From contig NZ_PKMZ01000006.1 of the NCBI RefSeq assembly GCF_002893625.1, positions 120,978-184,977 of the forward strand: a stretch of DNA of 64,000 nt, written 5' to 3'. Position numbers and translations under genes: made by a program. This DNA comes from Mangrovicella endophytica. GTDB taxonomy: Bacteria; Pseudomonadota; Alphaproteobacteria; Rhizobiales; Rhizobiaceae. Below are positions 63,196-64,000 of the stretch, one piece after another. The notes beneath the pieces are model-generated. The model was given only the letters and a program-made list of their open reading frames with translations, was not told the DNA's origin and ran no database searches. The stretch's first letter is position 1, and each line of letters starts with the position of its first letter.

Positions 63196-64000
63196 ATGTT
63201 GAGCAAGCTGAAGATTTCGACAAAGATCATAATGACGGTGACAGGCGTCAGCCTGATTGGCTTGTTGCTGTCGATCTATTCGATCATGCAGATGAGCCGC
63301 ATCGACGACGAGTATAGCTATCTGCTGAGCCAGCGTAGCGCTGCCATCATTCAGGTGACCAGGGCTAACCGCATGGTCAACCAGGCTGCCTACGCAGCTT
63401 ACAAGACGATGGCCTACGATGGCCAATCCCAAGAGGCGAAGGGCGCCAGCGCCGACATCAGCAAAGACCTTGATGGGGCTCGGACAACAATGGCCGAAGC
63501 AGCGTCGAAGCTGCAGGATGCCAAGCCGGACTTCGATAAGCTAGCCGCGGTTCTCGAGCAGATATCCAGCAAGGCGCTCGAAGGTGCTGCCTTGGGAATC
63601 CAGAATCAGAACGACGAGGCTCGGGCCGCGCTGTCGGCCATGGACAGCTCGGTCGCAAAATACGTGCAAGAGGCAGTGGCCCTCGTGGATCGGCTCAAGG
63701 CCGACAACGCGGCTCGGTCAACCGACCTTTCAAACAACGTTGGCTCGACGATCATGCTCACGCTGATCGGTACCGTGGCCGGTCTGGCGATCGGCATCGG
63801 CGGCGCGCTCCTTGTCTCAAGCCGTGGCATCACGGGTCCGTTGAACCTGCTCGCTCAGCGCATGAAGGAACTGTCCTCTGGTCGCGTCGATACTCCGGTC
63901 GAGGGCACGGATCGCGGCGACGAAGTGGGCGCGATGGCGCGTGCCGTCCAGATCTTCAAGGATGCGGCGATCGAGAAGCAGCATGCCGATGCGGAAGCCG
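63196..64000 (+). CDS. Methyl-accepting chemotaxis protein, N-terminal part
   Basis: The first 268 codons of a chemoreceptor that continues past the window. A first membrane helix (about 8-30, IIMTVTGVSLIGLLLSIYSI), a helical periplasmic domain of about 155 residues (4HB_MCP-type, NRMVNQAAYAAYKTMAYDGQ), a second helix (about 186-208, LTLIGTVAGLAIGIGGALLV) and a HAMP domain (GPLNLLAQRMKELSSGRVDT) are visible. The signalling tip and methylation sites lie outside. The ligand is not indicated. ATG 63196 is followed directly by LSKLKISTKI, a usual receptor start; its ribosome site is weak. Confidence 0.88.
   Translation, partial: MLSKLKISTKIIMTVTGVSLIGLLLSIYSIMQMSRIDDEYSYLLSQRSAAIIQVTRANRMVNQAAYAAYKTMAYDGQSQEAKGASADISKDLDGARTTMAEAASKLQDAKPDFDKLAAVLEQISSKALEGAALGIQNQNDEARAALSAMDSSVAKYVQEAVALVDRLKADNAARSTDLSNNVGSTIMLTLIGTVAGLAIGIGGALLVSSRGITGPLNLLAQRMKELSSGRVDTPVEGTDRGDEVGAMARAVQIFKDAAIEKQHADAEA

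Noticed and set aside
1..64000. CRISPR arrays, insertion sequences, prophage, rRNA
   Set aside because: No regularly spaced repeats, transposase motifs, phage structural genes or rRNA-like sequence were found.

Overview
The window is one contiguous piece of a high-GC chromosome from an alphaproteobacterium, most likely of the order Hyphomicrobiales (Rhizobiales). This rests on recognised proteins and gene order: pheS/pheT, rph-rdgB-hemW, rsmI-yraN, gshB, comM, dapB-gpmA, hrcA-grpE, maf-yacG, BrnT/BrnA, BTLCP, DUF2244 and DUF427 genes. I see no rRNA, tRNA, CRISPR array, insertion sequence or prophage. Long open frames antisense to real genes are common because of the base composition; I treat them as shadows.

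Layout. 1-4540: the end of a sugar/polyol ABC importer (permease tail, periplasmic binding protein), an FGGY sugar kinase and a GlpD-like FAD dehydrogenase, together a polyol or pentitol uptake and oxidation operon with a strong stem-loop after the binding-protein gene. 4624-11003: a TetR regulator divergent from a three-gene RND efflux operon with two lipoprotein adaptors (TriABC-like architecture), with a near-perfect palindromic operator between them. 11186-17482: an Rrf2 regulator with four cysteines, a PAS-GGDEF diguanylate cyclase, a small metallophosphoesterase, a Cys-rich copper-binding protein, a SelW-like CxxC protein, a DUF427 protein and betaine aldehyde dehydrogenase. 17606-19648: an ECF sigma factor, its membrane anti-sigma factor and a secreted fasciclin protein, matching the SigK-RskA-MPT70/83 arrangement of mycobacteria. 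19838-25887: a 52-residue membrane protein, an MFS exporter divergent from an ArsR-type regulator with two matching operators, and a periplasmic molybdenum hydroxylase (Mo subunit, 2Fe-2S subunit, three-haem cytochrome c).

26187-41808 is mostly housekeeping: murA, infA, maf, yacG; a BTLCP cysteine protease; an alpha/beta hydrolase; the translation block infC (ATT start)-rpmI-rplT-pheS-pheT, interrupted between pheS and pheT by a BrnT/BrnA toxin-antitoxin pair whose toxin gene is frameshifted and by a small membrane protein; then rph-rdgB-hemW-ynfA-rsmI-yraN. 42046-54561 holds two convergent ion transporters (Kup and an SLC13/RCK carrier), gshB, an SH3 protein with an Arg/Asp-rich tail, comM, a TSUP carrier, an adenosine-kinase-like PfkB kinase, a CysZ/EI24 membrane protein, nth divergent from a DUF2244 gene, and gpmA. 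54612-62761: dapB, an MsbA-like exporter, glucokinase, mepA, hrcA-grpE and folD. The window ends inside a chemoreceptor gene preceded by an AT-rich stretch.

The less ordinary items are the SigK/RskA/fasciclin module, the two-adaptor RND operon with its visible operator, the twin ArsR operators, the broken BrnT, the ATT-started infC with a structured infC-rpmI spacer, and the Cys-rich copper/CxxC gene group. I found no clearly new multi-gene system. Start sites were adjusted from Shine-Dalgarno spacing and homologue lengths where stated; family assignments come from recognised motifs, not from a database search.
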